A stretch of DNA of 64,000 nucleotides from Cellulomonas sp. KH9 (GCF_900114185.1 NZ_FOSE01000001.1:645749-709748), one strand, 5' to 3'. Shown: positions 10,521-19,138, numbered from the stretch's first letter. Notes: generated by a model not told the origin, from the sequence alone. Made by a program: numbers and translations.

Positions 10521-11399
10521 TCATGGGGTGCTCCTGTCGGGCGGGGAGGTGGACGGCACGGGGGACGAGGGGACGACGGGGGGCACGCCGAGCGCGTCGA
10601 GCAGCCCGCGGCGCAGCGCCACGAACCCGGGGTCCGCGGGGTCGCGGTGGGTGACCGGGGTGTCGAGCGCGATGCGCCCGGCGTCCAGCACGACGACCCG
10701 GTCGGCCAGCACGATCGCCTCGTCGACGTCGTGCGTGACCAGCAGCACCGCGGGCCGGTGCCGCGCGCACAGGTCGCGCAGCAGGGCGTGCATGCGGGTG
10801 CGCGTGAGGGCGTCGAGCGCGCCGAACGGCTCGTCGGCCAGCAGCAGCTGCGGCTCGCGCACCAGCGAGCGGGCCAGGGAGACGCGCTGCTGCTCACCGC
10901 CCGACAGCTCGGTGGGCCAGGCGCGCTCGCGGCCCGCGAGCCCGACCTCCGCCAGGCGCTCGACGCCCAGGTCGTGCGCCCCCGGGCCGCGCAGGCCGAG
11001 CACCACGTTGTCGAGGACCCGCGCCCACGGCAGCAGCCGCGAGTCCTGGAACACGACCGACACGCGCTGCGGCACGGCGATCGTCCCGGTGCCGTGCACG
11101 TCGTGGTCGAGGCCGGCCAGCGCGCGCAGCAGCGTGCTCTTGCCCGAGCCGCTGCGCCCGAGGATCGCCACGAACTCACCGGCGGCGATCGTCAGGTCCA
11201 GGCCGCGCAGCACGCGTCCGTCGCCCTCGCCCAGGCCGTACGCCCGGACCAGGTCCTGCACGCGCACCGAGCCGTCGTCGGTGGTGACGCGCTCGTCGGC
11301 GAGCACCCCGTGCGCGGGTGCCGGCACGGCCGAGCGGACGGGGACGCGGGTGTCCTCCGTGGGGCCGGGTGCGGTCAGTCCGCCAGGGTGCGTCGCCAC
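10521..11399 (-). CDS. ABC transporter ATP-binding protein, SsuB/TauB type
   Basis: Cytoplasmic ATPase of the sulfonate/nitrate/taurine importer family, 292 residues. Walker A GRSGSGKST (Lys87), the Q-loop (VVFQDSRLLPW), signature LSGGEQQR, Walker B LLLADEP and the H-loop (VTHDVDEA) are all intact. The GTG at 11399 is preferred because GAGGAGGG lies seven bases before it; this start overlaps the permease gene by 25 bases. The first 40 residues are a Pro-rich extension. It energises the permease and binding protein encoded just upstream in the same operon. Confidence 0.88.
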   Translation of the reverse strand: MATHPGGLTAPGPTEDTRVPVRSAVPAPAHGVLADERVTTDDGSVRVQDLVRAYGLGEGDGRVLRGLDLTIAAGEFVAILGRSGSGKSTLLRALAGLDHDVHGTGTIAVPQRVSVVFQDSRLLPWARVLDNVVLGLRGPGAHDLGVERLAEVGLAGRERAWPTELSGGEQQRVSLARSLVREPQLLLADEPFGALDALTRTRMHALLRDLCARHRPAVLLVTHDVDEAIVLADRVVVLDAGRIALDTPVTHRDPADPGFVALRRGLLDALGVPPVVPSSPVPSTSPPDRSTP

Positions 11400-12244
11400 G
11401 ACAGGGCCCTCCTCTGCACGAGCCGGACGAGCAGGTCGGAGCCGTAGCCGAGGATCCCGTAGAGGACGAGGCCGACGACGATCACGTCGGTCTGCCCGTA
11501 CGTGCGGGCCAGCTCCATCATGTAGCCGATGCCGGCGGTGCCGTTGATCTGCTCGACGACGACGAGCGCCAGCCAGCACCCGGTGACGGCGAACCGCAGC
11601 CCCAGCAGGAACCCCGGCAGGGCGCCCGGCAGCACGACCCGGGTGAGGAACCCCCACCGGGACAGGCCGACGGTCTCGGCGAGCTCGACGTACCGCGCGT
11701 CGATGGTCCGCAGCCCGTTGTGCGTGTGGATGTAGACCGGGATGAGGACGCCCAGCAGGATCGTGACGACCTTCATCGTCTCGCCGATGCCGAGCCACAG
11801 GATCAGCAGCGGCAGCAGCGCGAGGCTCGGGACGGCCCGCTTGAGCTGCACGGGCCCGTCGACGACCGCCTCGCCCCAGCGGCTGAGGCCGGCGACCACG
11901 GCGAGGACCGTCCCGGCCAGGACGCCGAGCACGAGCCCGGACAGCGCGCGCCCGGCCGACACCGCCAGGTGCTCCTGGAGCCGCCCGTCGGCGACCAGCC
12001 CGGCGCCCGTGGTCACGACGGTCCAGGGCGCCGACAGCGTGCGGGTGTCGATCAGGCCGACGGCGGAGCCGAGCGACCAGACCGCGAGCAGCACGCCCAG
12101 GCCGATGGCCGGGCCGCCGCGCAGCGGCCGCCCGGGGCCGAGGCGACGGGAGCCGCGGGTGCGGCGCCGTGCGGGCACGGCCGGTGCGGCCGTGCGGGCG
12201 GCGGGCCGGCGGGTCAGGCCGTGGGGGAGGGACAGGGTCGACAT
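11375..12244 (-). CDS. ABC transporter permease, SsuC type
   Basis: Membrane subunit of a sulfonate-type importer, 289 residues. A basic N-terminal tail of about 40 residues precedes six predicted helices. The ATPase-docking EAA region is visible (RYVELAETVGLSRWGFLTRV), as is the conserved PSLALLPLLILWLGIGE stretch of this family. Its ATG shares a base with the TGA of the binding-protein gene (TGATG), so translation is coupled. Confidence 0.9.
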   Translation of the reverse strand: MSTLSLPHGLTRRPAARTAAPAVPARRRTRGSRRLGPGRPLRGGPAIGLGVLLAVWSLGSAVGLIDTRTLSAPWTVVTTGAGLVADGRLQEHLAVSAGRALSGLVLGVLAGTVLAVVAGLSRWGEAVVDGPVQLKRAVPSLALLPLLILWLGIGETMKVVTILLGVLIPVYIHTHNGLRTIDARYVELAETVGLSRWGFLTRVVLPGALPGFLLGLRFAVTGCWLALVVVEQINGTAGIGYMMELARTYGQTDVIVVGLVLYGILGYGSDLLVRLVQRRALSWRRTLAD

Positions 12245-13383
12245 CAGCCGGCCTCCTTCGCGCGGTAGTCCGCCGCGGCCTGCGCGACGACGGGGGCGAA
12301 CCGCTCGTCCCACAGGTCGGCCGCGTCGAGCACCTCGTTGCCGGTGGCGGCGGCCAGCAGCTCGACGGTCTCCTGGTGCCGGGCGATGTGCTCGGCCCAG
12401 TCCTCGGGGATGTCGGGGTCGCCGGCGCGCTCGACCAGGTAGTCCGCGTCCTGCGGGCTCAGGCCCTGGTCCTTCACGTAGTACCCGGCCTTCCACTCCT
12501 CCGGGTGGTCGTGCACCCAGAGCTTGGCCTGCGCCCACAGCTGCACGTAGGCGCGCAGCGCGGCGGCCTTGGCGGGGTCGTCCAGCACGGACGTCGGCAC
12601 GTAGAGGTGGCTCGGGTCGTCGCGCAGGCCGTGCCGCACGGTGTGCGCGCCGTCGGCGCCGTACTTCTCGAGGTACCGCGCGATCTGGACGCCGCCGATG
12701 GGGGCGATGTCGACCTCGCCGGCGGCCAGCGCGGTCGGGTAGACGTCGCCGTTGCTGGGCAGCTCGACGAGCGTCACGTCGTCCGTCGTGAGCCCGGCCG
12801 CCTCGAGCGCGCGCAGCACGATGACGCCCTGCGCCTGCCCGGGCGAGTACGCGATGCGGTGGCCGGCGAAGTCCTCGAGCGACTCGACGTCGTCGACGTC
12901 GGGGCCGACCCCGAACTCGTAGACGGGGTTCTGCTCCCAGTCCTCGCGGTAGACCGCCGCGACGATCTTGACGTCGAGCCCGGTCCACTCGGCGTGGATG
13001 GGCGGGATGTCCGCGACCGCGCCGACGTCCAGGGCGCCGGCCCGGAACGCCTCGCTCGTCTGCGGGCCGCCGGACAGGTTGGCCCACTCGATGGTGAAGC
13101 CGAGGTCCGCGTCGAGGTCGTCGCCCGCGATCTCGACGGCCTTCTGCGTGGTGGGGTCGCCGACGACCAGCGTGGTCCCGGCGGGCACCGCCGTGGGCAG
13201 GGCGGACGGGGCGCCCGTCGCGGCGGGGGCGTCGGCCACGGCGTCGCCGGCGCACGCGCCGAGCAGGGCGGGCAGCAGCGCGGCGGCGGCGAGCGCGGCG
13301 AGCCGGCGGCCGCGGGCACGAGGGCGGGCGGAGGGCGGGGCAGCGGTCCGACCGGTGCGCGGGCCGGGGGGTGCGAGGGGCAT
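12244..13383 (-). CDS. ABC transporter substrate-binding lipoprotein, SsuA/NrtA type
   Basis: Surface lipoprotein of 379 residues. A long, basic, Pro-rich N-terminus leads to a hydrophobic segment and the lipobox LLGAC with the lipidated Cys at 44. The mature part has NMT1/SsuA-like features: GFTIEWANLSGGPQTSEAF, a hinge segment around AGALDVGAVADIPP, and YSPGQAQGVIVLRALEAAGL. These proteins bind alkylsulfonates, nitrate, taurine or thiamine precursors. With the downstream flavin monooxygenase and an upstream Cys leader ORF, an organosulfur compound is the best guess. It is the first structural gene of the operon. Confidence 0.85.
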   Translation of the reverse strand: MPLAPPGPRTGRTAAPPSARPRARGRRLAALAAAALLPALLGACAGDAVADAPAATGAPSALPTAVPAGTTLVVGDPTTQKAVEIAGDDLDADLGFTIEWANLSGGPQTSEAFRAGALDVGAVADIPPIHAEWTGLDVKIVAAVYREDWEQNPVYEFGVGPDVDDVESLEDFAGHRIAYSPGQAQGVIVLRALEAAGLTTDDVTLVELPSNGDVYPTALAAGEVDIAPIGGVQIARYLEKYGADGAHTVRHGLRDDPSHLYVPTSVLDDPAKAAALRAYVQLWAQAKLWVHDHPEEWKAGYYVKDQGLSPQDADYLVERAGDPDIPEDWAEHIARHQETVELLAAATGNEVLDAADLWDERFAPVVAQAAADYRAKEAG

Positions 13384-13587
13384 GACGGGCCTTCCGGGCA
13401 GGGTGCGGCTGCCGGGCGCGAGGTGCGCGCGGCGGTGACGGGTGGTGCGGGCACGCCGGGCCCGGGCGTCGGCCCGCGGGTGGTGGGCGTGACGGCCGGA
13501 GGACGTGCCGGGATCAGGGGCGGGGACCGGTGGGGCCGGTGACCGCGGGACCGCGCGGCCGGGTGGCGGCGGGGTCCGGGGCGCTGG
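13384..13587 (-). promoter_or_regulatory. Leader between the Cys uORF and the sulfur operon, candidate attenuator
   Basis: 204 bases with no credible gene. Directly downstream of the uORF stop are two compact GC hairpins. One has arms CCGCG (13543-13547) and CGCGG (13554-13558); the other has arms ACCGG (13526-13530) and CCGGT (13536-13540). In attenuation such stems would respond to ribosome stalling on the Cys codons. In DNA this GC-rich, short hairpins also occur by chance, so the assignment rests mainly on context. Confidence 0.35.
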
Positions 13588-13674
13588 TCAGCGACAGCTC
13601 GGGGCCGGGCACGACCGACACGCGCGGGACCGCAGCACGAGGGCTGCGGGGTGCGTGGGGGTCGGTGCGGGCAT
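13588..13674 (-). CDS. Short Cys-containing leader peptide (uORF), putative cysteine attenuator
   Basis: 28 codons from the ATG at 13674 to TGA. The C-terminal half is RSRACRSCPAPSCR, with Cys at 19, 22 and 27 and a final CR-stop. It starts only about a dozen bases after a TATGCA -10 box (13691-13686), so the message should be nearly leaderless. Cys-rich leaderless ORFs of this kind are known in mycobacteria and other actinobacteria upstream of sulfur-assimilation operons, where slow Cys decoding switches on the downstream genes. It lies 204 bases ahead of the SsuA-type gene. The ORF and its Cys codons are seen; the regulatory role is inferred. Confidence 0.5.
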   Translation of the reverse strand: MPAPTPTHPAALVLRSRACRSCPAPSCR

Positions 13675-13877
13675 GCGTCGACAATTGCATACCGGATCAG
13701 TCGGGAATAACCCCGTGATCGCATCCTGAGACGTCGGGGGCGCGACGCGCCCCGGGATCCTCCGTGCCACCCGCGGCGCACGGCCGCACCGGCTTGCTCC
13801 CGGCCCCCCGACGTGTCGTACTAGCCGCAGGTCCGTGGCGTGCGCGCCGCACCGCGACACGAGGGAGGGCGTGACCC
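13675..13877. promoter_or_regulatory. Divergent promoter region between sulfur operon and idi
   Basis: An unusually AT-containing patch (about 13680-13730) holds the reverse-strand -10 TATGCA (13691-13686). No repeated operator was found. On the forward strand a GAGGGAGG ribosome site lies just before the idi start. No further gene is seen here. Confidence 0.4.
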
Positions 13878-14405
13878 ATGGCGGAGACCGACCGGGTCGA
13901 GCTGGTCGACGAGGACGGTCGGGCGACCGGCACGACGACGGTGGCCGACGCCCACCGCGCCCCGGGACGGCTGCACCGCGCGTTCTCGGTCGTCCTCACG
14001 CGCCCCGACGGCCGCGTGCTGCTGCAGCGCCGCGCGCTGACCAAGCTGCGGTTCGCCGGGCTGTGGACCAACTCGTGCTGCGGCCACCCGCTGCCCGGGG
14101 CCGACCTGCACGACCGCGCCGCCCTGCGCGTCCGCGAGGAGCTGGGGGTCGAGCTGGTCGACGCCCGCGAGGTCGGCACGTTCCGCTACCGCGCGCCCGA
14201 CGACGTCTCCGGCCACGTCGAGTGCGAGTACGACCACGTGCTGGTCGGCCGGTACGAGGGCGAGCTGGCCCCCGACCCGCTCGAGGTCGACGGCACCGAG
14301 TGGGTGACCCCGGCCCGGGCGCACGAGCTCGTCGCCGCCGGCCTCGTCACCCCGTGGTTCGCCGACGTGCTGCGCGTGGTGGACGGCGCCGCCGTCGAGG
14401 CCTGA
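13878..14405 (+). CDS. idi: Isopentenyl-diphosphate delta-isomerase, type I
   Basis: Interconverts isopentenyl and dimethylallyl diphosphate for isoprenoid synthesis. 175 residues, the usual bacterial length. The Nudix-fold type I signature is present: LLQRRALTKLRFAGLWTNSC around the active site, Cys68 in NSCCGHP aligning with the catalytic Cys of E. coli Idi, the acidic loop AALRVREELGVEL, and GHVECEYDHVL with the metal-binding Glu. The start at 13878 has GAGGGAGG upstream. It stands alone between two reverse-strand genes, with no isoprenoid pathway neighbours here. Confidence 0.95.
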   Translation: MAETDRVELVDEDGRATGTTTVADAHRAPGRLHRAFSVVLTRPDGRVLLQRRALTKLRFAGLWTNSCCGHPLPGADLHDRAALRVREELGVELVDAREVGTFRYRAPDDVSGHVECEYDHVLVGRYEGELAPDPLEVDGTEWVTPARAHELVAAGLVTPWFADVLRVVDGAAVEA

Positions 14406-14420
14406 GCGCGCCGACGCCGG

Positions 14421-15605
14421 TCAGGACCCGACGGTCCACCACGTCTGCGCGTCGGGTGTGAAGGTGCTCCCGGTGCGCTCGCCGGCGCCCCGGAGCAGCG
14501 CACCCGTCGCCGCGTGCAGCAGCCGCACCCGCGACCCCTCGCGCCAGGCGCCACCACCCTCGACGACGACGCGCCACACCGCCGGGCCGGTCGGTCCGTC
14601 CGCGTCCGGCGCCCCGGGCGGTGCGCCCGTCGCCGTCGGCACCAGGCCGTCGGGGTCGAGGGTCAGGGCGGCGGGTGCGTCGCCTCCCGCCGCCAGCAGC
14701 ACCACGGCGCCGTCCGCCAGGGCGCGGCCCGCGCGCGGTCCGGTCGGCGTCCACGTCGTCGTGCCCTGCGCCCGCAGCGCCGGCCCACCGCCGTCCAGGA
14801 CCAGCCGGCGCCCCGTCGCGACGTGGACCAGGGCGAGCGCCGCACCCGACCGCACCGCGGCGGCCGGCCGCCGCGAGGCGCTCGGCAGCGGCGGCGGGGT
14901 CCGGGGCCGGTAGGCGTGCGCGAAGAACCCGCGCCACAGCCGCCCGTCGTCCGTACGCCAGCCGTCGGCCGTCCCGTGCAGCGTGACCTGGCGCCGCGGG
15001 ACGTTGGGGTCCAGCACCGTGAGCGTCACGGCCCCGGTCGTGGGGTCGCGGACGAACCCCGTCGCCACGACCTGGTGGTTGTCCCCGGACCGCACCAGGG
15101 TGCGCGCGACGACCAGGCCGAGCACCACCGGGCGGCCCTCGGCCAGCGCACGCAGCACGCGGGGCAGCGCGCGGCGGGTCCGCGTGCGCACGCCGGCCAG
15201 CGGCCCGACGTCGGCGTCGGGCAGCACGGACCACGTGAGGAACCGCAGCGCGGAGGCGGTGCGGAACGAGTCGAGCTGGCGGGCCCGCAGGTGGTCCGCC
15301 ACGAGGTGCCCGTCGGGCGGCACCCGCCCCGGGGCGAACAGGGTGGGCGGCCAGGACGGCGCGTCCCGTCCGGCCGTCAGGTGGTCGAGCACCGAGTACG
15401 ACATGCCACCGCACCGGCCGGCCGTCCGCACCCGCACGCCGCCGGGCAGGGTGGCGACCGCGTTGACGAAGCCGTTGCCGAAGGCGTAGCCGGCCCGGCG
15501 CGCGTCGACGGCGGTCCCGACGGTCCGCCCGGTCGCGGTCGCGCCGCGGCCCGCGCTGGTCCCGCCGGTGCTCGTCCCACCCGTGCTGCCGGTCGTGTCG
15601 GTCAC
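14421..15605 (-). CDS. Predicted papain-like cysteine-protease-fold protein with C-terminal MIR/trefoil-like repeats
   Basis: 394 residues, not a family I can name with certainty. After a Thr/Gly-rich N-terminus of about 30 residues comes GNGFVNAV and then RCGGMSYSVLDHL, where Cys65 is placed like a papain-type nucleophile. His177 (GDNHQVVATGF) and Asp199 (LTVLDPNVP) have the spacing of a Cys-His-Asp triad, similar to C39-like domains. The C-terminal third holds two related segments, LVHVATGRRLVLDGGG and LLHAATGALLRGAGE, each ending in a Trp-containing strand, as in MIR or beta-trefoil repeats. There is no signal peptide. The GTG start has GGGAGG upstream. Protease, transglutaminase-like or binding roles are all possible. 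Confidence 0.5.
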   Translation of the reverse strand: MTDTTGSTGGTSTGGTSAGRGATATGRTVGTAVDARRAGYAFGNGFVNAVATLPGGVRVRTAGRCGGMSYSVLDHLTAGRDAPSWPPTLFAPGRVPPDGHLVADHLRARQLDSFRTASALRFLTWSVLPDADVGPLAGVRTRTRRALPRVLRALAEGRPVVLGLVVARTLVRSGDNHQVVATGFVRDPTTGAVTLTVLDPNVPRRQVTLHGTADGWRTDDGRLWRGFFAHAYRPRTPPPLPSASRRPAAAVRSGAALALVHVATGRRLVLDGGGPALRAQGTTTWTPTGPRAGRALADGAVVLLAAGGDAPAALTLDPDGLVPTATGAPPGAPDADGPTGPAVWRVVVEGGGAWREGSRVRLLHAATGALLRGAGERTGSTFTPDAQTWWTVGS

Positions 15606-15670
15606 GTCGCCTCCCGGCGCCCACCCTCACACACCTGCGGCGCTCGCACGGCGCACGCGGCGCACGCGCC

Positions 15671-15702
15671 GACGCCCCCGGAGGGTGGCCTCCGGGGGCG
15701 TC
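15671..15702 (-). terminator. Terminator of the 15.7-19.0 kb sugar ABC operon
   Basis: A perfect 14-pair stem: GACGCCCCCGGAGG (15671-15684) with CCTCCGGGGGCGTC (15689-15702) around the loop GTGG. It lies 26 bases past the stop of the binding-protein gene and upstream of the next reverse-strand gene, which has its own start signals. Confidence 0.75.
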
Positions 15703-15727
15703 GGTGGGTCGGACGGGTGGGGCGGTG

Positions 15728-17062
15728 TCAGGAGATCGCCGCCTCGACCTCCTGGACGAACTGCTCGGCGGCCTGCTGCGGCGTCATGCGGCCGAACAGC
15801 ACCTCGGCGTTCAGGCGCTTGACGATCTCCGTGACCTGGCCGGCGCCGACCGGCGGCACGACCGGGCCGTCGACGATCTCGTCCTCGAGGGAGGACAGGA
15901 ACTCCGCGGCCTGCTTGTCCGTGTCGGCGAACTTCTCGGTCACCGCCGCGCGCACCTCGGTGTTGGCGGGCAGGCCGCGGTCGGACAGCAGGATCGCGCC
16001 GGCCTCGGGGTCGTTGAGCAGGAAGTCGACGAGCTTGGCGGCGGCCTCCGGGTGCTCGGACCTCGAGGACACCGAGTAGTACATGGCGGGCTTGAAGTAC
16101 ATGCCGGTGCGGTCGAACTGCGACTCGCCGGGCACGCGCAGCAGCTGCAGCGGACGGCCGGACGCGTTGGCCAGGGCGGTGAGCTGGTTGGACCAGAACC
16201 ACGCCATCGCGCCGGTGTTGGTGCCGACCAGCGACTGCTCGGGCCCGCCCGCGTCGACCTCGACGGTCTTCGCGGCCTCGGGCTGGCCGCCGGCGGCCTG
16301 CATGTCCAGCGAGTGCTGCCACCACTGCGCCAGCAGCTCGGGCTCGAAGCCCAGCGCGCCGTCCTCGTCGTACAGGGACTGGTCGTGCTGGCGCGCGAGG
16401 ATCGAGAAGCCCGGCTCGTTGAACCCGTAGTCCTGCGCCCCGTAGACGGCGCCGCCGGACTTCTCGGTGATCTCGTTGGCGATCTCGACGTAGTCCTCCC
16501 ACGTCCAGGTCGTGTCGTCGGGCATCTCGACGCCCGCGTCGGCGAAGGCCTGCGGGTCCGCGACGACGGAGTACACGTTGACGCCGGTGGCGATGCCGTA
16601 GACCGCGTCGTCGATCGTGCCCGACTGCAGGATGGTGTCGTCGATCTTCGAGGTGTCGACGTCCAGCGCCGACAGGTCCGCGAGCACGCCCTTGGCGGCG
16701 TAGTCCGCCAGGTAGCGCTCCTCCTGCGTGATGACGTCGGGCGCGTCGCCGCCCGCGACCGACACCGACAGCTTGTCGAAGTAGCTGCCCCAGTCGGTGT
16801 AGTCGGGGACCACGGTGATGGTGGGGTTCTTCTGCTCGAAGAGGTCGATGACCTCCTGCGTGAGCGTGTGGCGGGTGTCCGAGCCCCACCACGACCAGCG
16901 GATGGTGACCGGCTCGTCGGGGTCGGCGGCGTCGGACGTCGCACCCCCGCCGGTGTCGGCGCTGCCGCCCTGGGCGCAGGCGGTGAGGGCGAGGGCGGCG
17001 GCCAGCAGGCCGGCGGTCAGGCCGGCGGGCCGTCGGCCGCGTCGGGTGCGAGGGGTGCGCAT
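15728..17062 (-). CDS. Sugar ABC transporter substrate-binding lipoprotein
   Basis: 444 residues, family 1 sugar-binding protein. The ATG at 17062 has AGGAGAG five bases upstream and gives a lipoprotein signal ending LALTACAQGG. An upstream in-frame start at 17101 would add 13 residues before the signal and is less likely. The mature domain opens TIRWSWWGSDTRHTLTQEV, typical of sugar binders. It is the last gene of a reverse-strand operon after two permeases. The substrate is unknown; the divergent LacI-DUF6807 fusion, the Gfo/Idh dehydrogenase and the nearby rhamnogalacturonan lyase hint at a pectin-derived or modified sugar. Confidence 0.87.
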   Translation of the reverse strand: MRTPRTRRGRRPAGLTAGLLAAALALTACAQGGSADTGGGATSDAADPDEPVTIRWSWWGSDTRHTLTQEVIDLFEQKNPTITVVPDYTDWGSYFDKLSVSVAGGDAPDVITQEERYLADYAAKGVLADLSALDVDTSKIDDTILQSGTIDDAVYGIATGVNVYSVVADPQAFADAGVEMPDDTTWTWEDYVEIANEITEKSGGAVYGAQDYGFNEPGFSILARQHDQSLYDEDGALGFEPELLAQWWQHSLDMQAAGGQPEAAKTVEVDAGGPEQSLVGTNTGAMAWFWSNQLTALANASGRPLQLLRVPGESQFDRTGMYFKPAMYYSVSSRSEHPEAAAKLVDFLLNDPEAGAILLSDRGLPANTEVRAAVTEKFADTDKQAAEFLSSLEDEIVDGPVVPPVGAGQVTEIVKRLNAEVLFGRMTPQQAAEQFVQEVEAAIS

Positions 17063-17144
17063 GTCTCTCCTAGGGGTGAGCAGGACGGCGGTGTCCGTCA
17101 CGACGGCCCGCCCCGGCCGGGCGCCGGGTCGGGGTGGGGAGGTG

Positions 17145-18092
17145 CTACTTGATGCCCGTCGTGGCGATGCCCTTGACGAGGTACTTCTGACCGAGCAGGA
17201 ACACGAGGAAGATCGGCAGGATCGAGACGATCGACATGGCGAACATCGGGCCCCAGGAGCTCTGGCCGGTGGAGTCGATGAACGTCCGCAGCGCGATGGG
17301 TGCGGTGTACATGTCGGGGTTGGTGAGGAAGATCAGCTGGCTGAAGAAGTCGTTCCACGTCCAGATGAACGTGAAGATCGCCGTGGTGGCGAGGGCGGGC
17401 ATCGCCAGCGGCATCATGATCCGCAGGTAGATGCGACCGTGGCCGCAGCCGTCGAGCCGCGCCGCCTCGTCCAGCTCGCGCGGGATGCCGCGGAAGAACT
17501 GCACCATGAGGAACACGAAGAACGCGTCGGTGGCGAGCAGCTTGGGCACGATGAGCGGCAGGAACGTGTTGATCCAGCCGAGCTGGGAGAACAGCACGTA
17601 CTGCGGGACGATCACCACGTGGATCGGCAGCATGATCGACATGAGCATGATGGCGAACCACACCCGGCGGCCGCGGAACTCCAGGCGCGCGAAGGCGTAG
17701 GCGGCCATCGAGCAGGCCACCAGGTTGCCGACCAGCGACCCCAGCACGACGATCGCGGAGTTGAGCATGTAGTGGCCGAAGGGGTGGAGCAGCGCGTTCC
17801 AGCCCTCGGTGTAGTTGGCCAGGTCGATCTGCGTGGGGATGATCGACACGTCGCGGAAGATGAGCTCGCTCGGCTTGATCGAGCTCACCAGCAGCCAGAT
17901 CAGCGGGTAGACCATCGCCACGGCCAGCGCGACGAGCGCCACGTGCTTGCCGGTGGACCGCAGCCGGCGCGGCCACGGCGAGCTCTGGCGCCGGGCCGGG
18001 CTCTCGGCCGCGAGGGCGGAGGTGCGCGCGGCGAGGCCGGCGTCACGGGGGGCAGGGGGGTGCGGATCTGTGCGCACGCGGACCTCAGTCAT
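17145..18092 (-). CDS. Sugar ABC transporter permease, MalG/UgpE type
   Basis: 315 residues, six predicted helices, EAA loop RELDEAARLDGCGHGRIYLR. About 45 residues of basic N-terminal tail precede the first helix. The start at 18092 overlaps the end of the other permease by eight bases, so the two are coupled. No ATPase lies in the operon; a shared MsiK-like ATPase elsewhere is presumed. Confidence 0.9.
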   Translation of the reverse strand: MTEVRVRTDPHPPAPRDAGLAARTSALAAESPARRQSSPWPRRLRSTGKHVALVALAVAMVYPLIWLLVSSIKPSELIFRDVSIIPTQIDLANYTEGWNALLHPFGHYMLNSAIVVLGSLVGNLVACSMAAYAFARLEFRGRRVWFAIMLMSIMLPIHVVIVPQYVLFSQLGWINTFLPLIVPKLLATDAFFVFLMVQFFRGIPRELDEAARLDGCGHGRIYLRIMMPLAMPALATTAIFTFIWTWNDFFSQLIFLTNPDMYTAPIALRTFIDSTGQSSWGPMFAMSIVSILPIFLVFLLGQKYLVKGIATTGIK

Positions 18093-19029
18093 CGTAGAAG
18101 ACCCAGAACTTCGAGGCGAGGAAGTTGATGGCCGTCAGGACGGCCACGATGACCACGAGCAGCCACGCCATCGCGGACGCGTACCCCATCTCCAGGGACG
18201 TGAAGCCCTTCTGGTACAGGTACAGCGTGTAGAACATGGTCGAGTCGGCCGGGCCGCCGGTGCCGCCCGAGACGACGAACGCCTGCGTGAACGACTGGAA
18301 CGCGCCGATCACCTGCAGGACGAGGTTGAAGAACACGATCGGCGTGAGCAGCGGCAGCGTGATGTGGACGAACTGCCGGACGCGCCCGGCGCCGTCGATC
18401 GAGGCGGCCTCGTAGTACATCTCGGGGATCTGCCGCAGGCCGGCGAGGAAGATGATCATCGGGGCGCCGAAGGTCCACACGTGCAGGATCACCAGCGTCC
18501 ACAGCGCGGTGTCGGGGTCGGACACCCAGCCGCGCCCGGGGACGCCGAAGAATGCCAGGAACCCGTTGACCAGGCCGTCGACGCCGAAGATCTGGCGCCA
18601 CAGGATCGCGATGGCGACCGACCCGCCGAGCAGCGACGGCAGGTAGAACACCGAGCGGTAGAACGGCAGCCCGCGCATGCCGCGGTCGAGCAGCATCGCC
18701 AGCCCCAGGGCGACGACGAGCTGCAGCGGGACCCCCGTGAGCACGTAGGTGAACGTGACCCGCAGCGCGTTGTGCAGGCGGGCGTCGTCGAGCATCCGCG
18801 CGAAGTTCTCCAGGCCGACCCAGCTGGGGTCGGTCAGGAGGCTGTAGTCCGTGAAGGACAGGTACGCCGAGGCGACCATGGGCCCGACGGTGATGAGGAA
18901 GAGGCCGGCGAACCACGGTGCGAGGAACACGGCCGCCGCGCGGCCGTCCCCTCGTCGCAGCGGGGCGCGGCCCGGCGGGCCCTGGGGCCCGGGGCGCGCC
19001 GCGCGGCGCAGCTCGGAGACCACGGACAT
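18085..19029 (-). CDS. Sugar ABC transporter permease, MalF/UgpA type
   Basis: First gene of the reverse operon, 314 residues with six predicted helices and the EAA loop PEMYYEAASIDGAGRVRQF. AGAGGTGAT lies just before the ATG at 19029. Its promoter is in the shared region with the divergent LacI-DUF6807 gene: a TAGCGT -10 at 19165-19160, with one operator just downstream and a second over the -35. Confidence 0.9.
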   Translation of the reverse strand: MSVVSELRRAARPGPQGPPGRAPLRRGDGRAAAVFLAPWFAGLFLITVGPMVASAYLSFTDYSLLTDPSWVGLENFARMLDDARLHNALRVTFTYVLTGVPLQLVVALGLAMLLDRGMRGLPFYRSVFYLPSLLGGSVAIAILWRQIFGVDGLVNGFLAFFGVPGRGWVSDPDTALWTLVILHVWTFGAPMIIFLAGLRQIPEMYYEAASIDGAGRVRQFVHITLPLLTPIVFFNLVLQVIGAFQSFTQAFVVSGGTGGPADSTMFYTLYLYQKGFTSLEMGYASAMAWLLVVIVAVLTAINFLASKFWVFYDD

Positions 19030-19138
19030 CGTCGATCACCTCTTCGTGCTCGGCCCGGCCCCGTCGCGTCGTCGCGGCGGAGGCTGCGGGGCGCGGCCCG
19101 GTTCCGCGGTGCTGCGTCGATGCGCTTCACCCGGAACT

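Noticed and set aside
10471..10524. 17-codon ORF from the well-placed ATG as a separate leader peptide
   Set aside because: It has no recognisable content, and the neighbouring frame carries family-conserved residues, so a frameshift explains it better.
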